The translations under genes and the position numbers were made by a program. Below the pieces are notes generated by a model. The model was not told where the DNA came from and made no database searches. It saw only the letters and a program-made list of their open reading frames with translations. Shown here one piece after another: positions 61,041 through 64,000 of a stretch of 64,000 nucleotides of DNA. Numbering within the stretch: the first letter of the stretch is position 1; each line of letters begins with the position of its first letter. This DNA is from Trogon surrucura (taxonomy: Eukaryota; Chordata; Aves; Trogoniformes; Trogonidae), in assembly GCA_020746105.1 (NCBI GenBank), contig CM036628.1, positions 21,595,191 to 21,659,190 of the forward strand, read 5' to 3'.

Positions 61041-63617
61041 AACGCAGTGATAAATAACCTTTCATGTGAGCCAGCAGAGTTTTGTAATGCTTGAGTTTGG
61101 AGAAGGGCACAAAATGTAGCTGGTCCTTTATTTTCTGGATCACCAGCCTCCCTCGACTGTGGCTCGCACACTGCTTTAAAACGCAGGGGTCACTTTGCGG
61201 GGTTGCACCCAGGATTAAAACCAGTGCCTTCGCTGCTAATTCTCTGGCCACCCCCCCAGGAACCCTCATTTTTGTGAAATGGAGTTGACGGCAGAAGCTG
61301 ACTGCTGGGCGGGGGGTCGGGCTGGGCTCGGGGCTCTGACCGATGCAGCAGCACAGGGGAGCGGAGGGATGCTCGACTGAGGTGCGTGGAGTGACTGGGG
61401 GGTTGAGAGTGGGACTTGCTGCTGGAAGGTCTCACACACCCAAATGGGGCTCATCACTCACCCTCAGAGTGATGGTTTTTCCCACTTTTTTTCCCGTCCC
61501 TCCATCTCTCCATCTATGCTGTGAGATAAATGTCTGCCCTTGAATTAGAATTGAGGCCCCCAGAGCTAACCAGAAACATAAGACACTAAACTTTGTATTT
61601 GCAGTTTATATTTATGGTTTAAAGATACAATCCCCCAGGTTCCCACCAGAAGGATTTCACAAGGGCACCAGGGAGTCATTAGAAGCTGCTCATCCCAGAG
61701 ACTGCTGGAAGGGGAACTGTGACGGTGCCTGTGGCGTTGCAGTGCTGGGGATCAGACAAGCTTCAGGGTCATTTTCAACCTGTCCCCATTTGTAGCTGAG
61801 ATATCTGGATACATTGCTAAATATTTAGGATCTTTATTAGCTATGCCAATCGTGCATAGCTATGCTCACCCAGAGGATGAATATATTTCTACATCATGCC
61901 TCGTTAGCTGTGAAGGACAGCAGAATACTTACATTCCACTAAATAGAAAGCAAGGTAATGCAATTTAATACAATTCTTTTGAATAGAACACAGTGTAACC
62001 TTACTTCAAGTCAGCTTTAACTTTAGATTTCTTAAGGTCAACCTTCAAATTTAATAAAGGGGAAAAAAATCTATAGCCTGCAATAGAAACGTGGACATGA
62101 AAAGGGGATACTGAGTTAAAGTATTTATTCAGAGCTGTAGCTGTTGCCATCTCTGTGAAGGGAACTGTCGGTGTTGTTCACCGCTTCTAAGCAAGAGCCA
62201 CCGGTGCGTTTGACACTGCTGTGCCCCACGAAGGCAAACGGGTGAGGTAGATACAGATGTCACCTGGATAGGATATAAACCTTTCTGCTCTGAAGCAACA
62301 TTAATTGAAGGCAATAAGCAGAAATTCTATCCATGGGGACACTCCCTATGATTGTCTCTTATGGTGTCCCACAGAGCACTCGGGTTTGCCTCCAGCAGGC
62401 AAATTAGATGGCCTGTCATTCTGATTTTAAAAAGTAATTTGTCTGTTCCTCCCTGCCAAGGAGATTTTTGTGTGGCCTGTCATGGAAAAGCCTCTTCAAC
62501 TGACAGACTATTGTGTTGTAAAATCAGACACATGGTTTCTGCAGGAATCAGCCTGTTGGGTTTTTGGAGTTTTAGCACTTTTCATTTTCCTCTCACCTCT
62601 GATAAGTGGCAGCTGCTCCTCATTGACAGCTCATTGCGGAGGGCAGCGTCCTCGTGATTTGGCATTGATGAACGAGGCACCATGAGCCAGTATGGGCTTG
62701 TGGGAGAAATAAGCCTCATTACCAGGGCCAGAGGCATTAGCCAGCCCTTATCACTGGGGCAAAGGAAAAAAATACTGGGAGGGGGAAAGAAACATGGGGC
62801 AAGAAGTACTTCTGCTGTGCTGTCTGGGGAGACATGCAGTCACCCCTGATGAAGGTGCAAGGTCTTGGCAATGAACAGCCTCTGCCCTACCTGCTTGGGA
62901 CAGAAAGCTCATCAGGATGAGCCGAGGGATCCTTGGAGAGGTAGGCTCACGGGGGACACGTGGACATCCAGCTCCAGGGAGCAGCTGGGGAACATGTGCT
63001 GGCATCTGGGTAGGGATCGCTGCTGGGCACTGGTGGGACAGGGCAGTTTTGTGAGAAGCTTTGAAGCTTTAAACTGCAAGCTGAACAGAGCTGGGTGTGC
63101 TAAACCTGCCCTTGCCCTGCCAGTGTTCCTGCCTGGGCTTCGCCCACGGTCTGGGGCGATCAGCAACGCTCCCCTCCCCACAGCGGCGCGGGGGTTATGG
63201 CTCGAGGGGAGCGAGGTTGGCTCTGCGCTGGGTGAGAGGGCAGAGCTGCACGTCCTGACTCGAGGGAGAGGCTCTCCTTTGCCGCCCATGGCGGAAGGGA
63301 TCTGCTCATTTTCTTCCCCGCGCTAGTTCCAGGTGTGCCCTTTGCACCTGAGCCTCCTGGGCTTTTTCTCCCCTGTTCTTCCCCTGATCTGAGAGGCACC
63401 CAATCTGCTGAGCGATACCTCAGTGCGAGAGGACAGTCTCTGGCACCAACCTACCTGCATCCCCTGTTCCCACGGCTTGATCTGGATTTAACTGAGGCCA
63501 TCTCCATTTATTCCTTCAGCATGCTTTGGACAGCCCCTCGGTACTGTTTTCCACTTGAAGAGCTAACTGACGATATTTGTGTTCTGTTTCTCCTTCCTGA
63601 GCTAATTTTCTGACTCA
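61041..63617. other. Non-coding stretch, nothing recognised
   Basis: AT-rich blocks at 61.55-62.13 kb and 62.3-62.66 kb, with GC-richer DNA after 62.8 kb. No exon or repeat recognised. Confidence 0.5.
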
Positions 63618-63850
63618 TTGTGGGTTTTTTTCTGCTTGCTTTTTGTTAATCTAGTTGGCATTTTGTGGTTTCTTTGTTCATTATGCGATGGGGCTATATA
63701 AGGGGATTTGTCTCTGGAATTCAGGTATCTCCTGCGCTGTGTTCTCTGTTATCGTCTTCATCAGCAACTGTGCTGAAGGCAGTCAGATGCATTTGGCGTG
63801 AGCTAACCTTAATAAATCTGGGCTGTTAATCACTCAGACATGTCTCTGTT
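63618..63850 (+). mobile_element. Possible solo LTR of an old endogenous retrovirus
   Basis: A consensus TATATAAG box (63695-63702) is followed 109 bases later by AATAAA (63811-63816), with no open frame between; that is the U3-R-U5 spacing of a retroviral LTR. A T-rich stretch beginning TGTGGG lies upstream. Ends and target-site duplication could not be placed, and no internal retroviral sequence is seen in the window. A cellular TATA promoter with a chance AATAAA is the alternative. Confidence 0.3.
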
Positions 63851-64000
63851 GGATCTTTGCATACTGATTTGTGTGTGCTCAAATATTTTCTCTGGGGTAG
63901 GCTTCTGGTAACTCAGTGCTTTAATAACCTGCCCTCCAAATTCACCCTCAGGGGGCTGCCTCCCAGCACTTTGCCTGCCCGGGACTGTTCCAGCTCTGCC

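Noticed and set aside
1-64000. Operons, CRISPR arrays, rRNA or prokaryotic mobile elements
   Set aside because: None seen. Composition, introns and LINE content are those of a vertebrate nuclear genome.

Overview
The window looks like nuclear DNA of a bird (a crocodilian or turtle is a weaker alternative). There are no operons or prokaryotic gene arrays. It carries several 5'-truncated CR1 LINE copies with the 3' end typical of sauropsid CR1 (short tandem ATTCTGTG-type units), and two CpG islands in otherwise low-gene-density DNA. The only protein-coding gene I can support is on the + strand at about 44.3-57.3 kb. It is the ectodysplasin-A2 receptor EDA2R (XEDAR, TNFRSF27). Every splice junction could be placed at a GT/AG pair with consistent phase, giving a 449-residue open frame.

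Layout. 1-28.2 kb: non-coding DNA with CR1 fragments (about 0.19, 2.4, 15.6, 18.1, 22.4 and 25.9 kb) and no recognisable exon. 28.25-29.33 kb: a strong CpG island with no recognisable protein; it is probably an orphan or upstream promoter. 29.3-43.9 kb: non-coding, with a T/G-rich stretch at about 33-41 kb that may be transcribed in the + direction. 43.9-45.15 kb: CpG island with a well-formed promoter (octamer, GC boxes, CCAAT) and non-coding exon 1 of EDA2R. 48.7-53.6 kb: seven coding exons. 53.6-57.3 kb: putative 3' UTR with two candidate poly(A) signals. 57.3-64 kb: flanking non-coding DNA with one long CR1 copy, a conserved-looking AT-rich block and a possible solo LTR.

The encoded receptor has three cysteine-rich TNFR modules without a signal peptide, one membrane span, a cytoplasmic tail with the TRAF6-type motif PVECTE, and then two extra 3' exons encoding a death-domain-like fold. 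Human EDA2R as I know it (297 residues) ends before these exons and has no death domain. The window therefore shows a receptor with two possible signalling outputs, a TRAF site and a death domain. This is the most interesting feature seen. Most other long open frames appear to be chance frames in GC-rich DNA or shadows of CR1.
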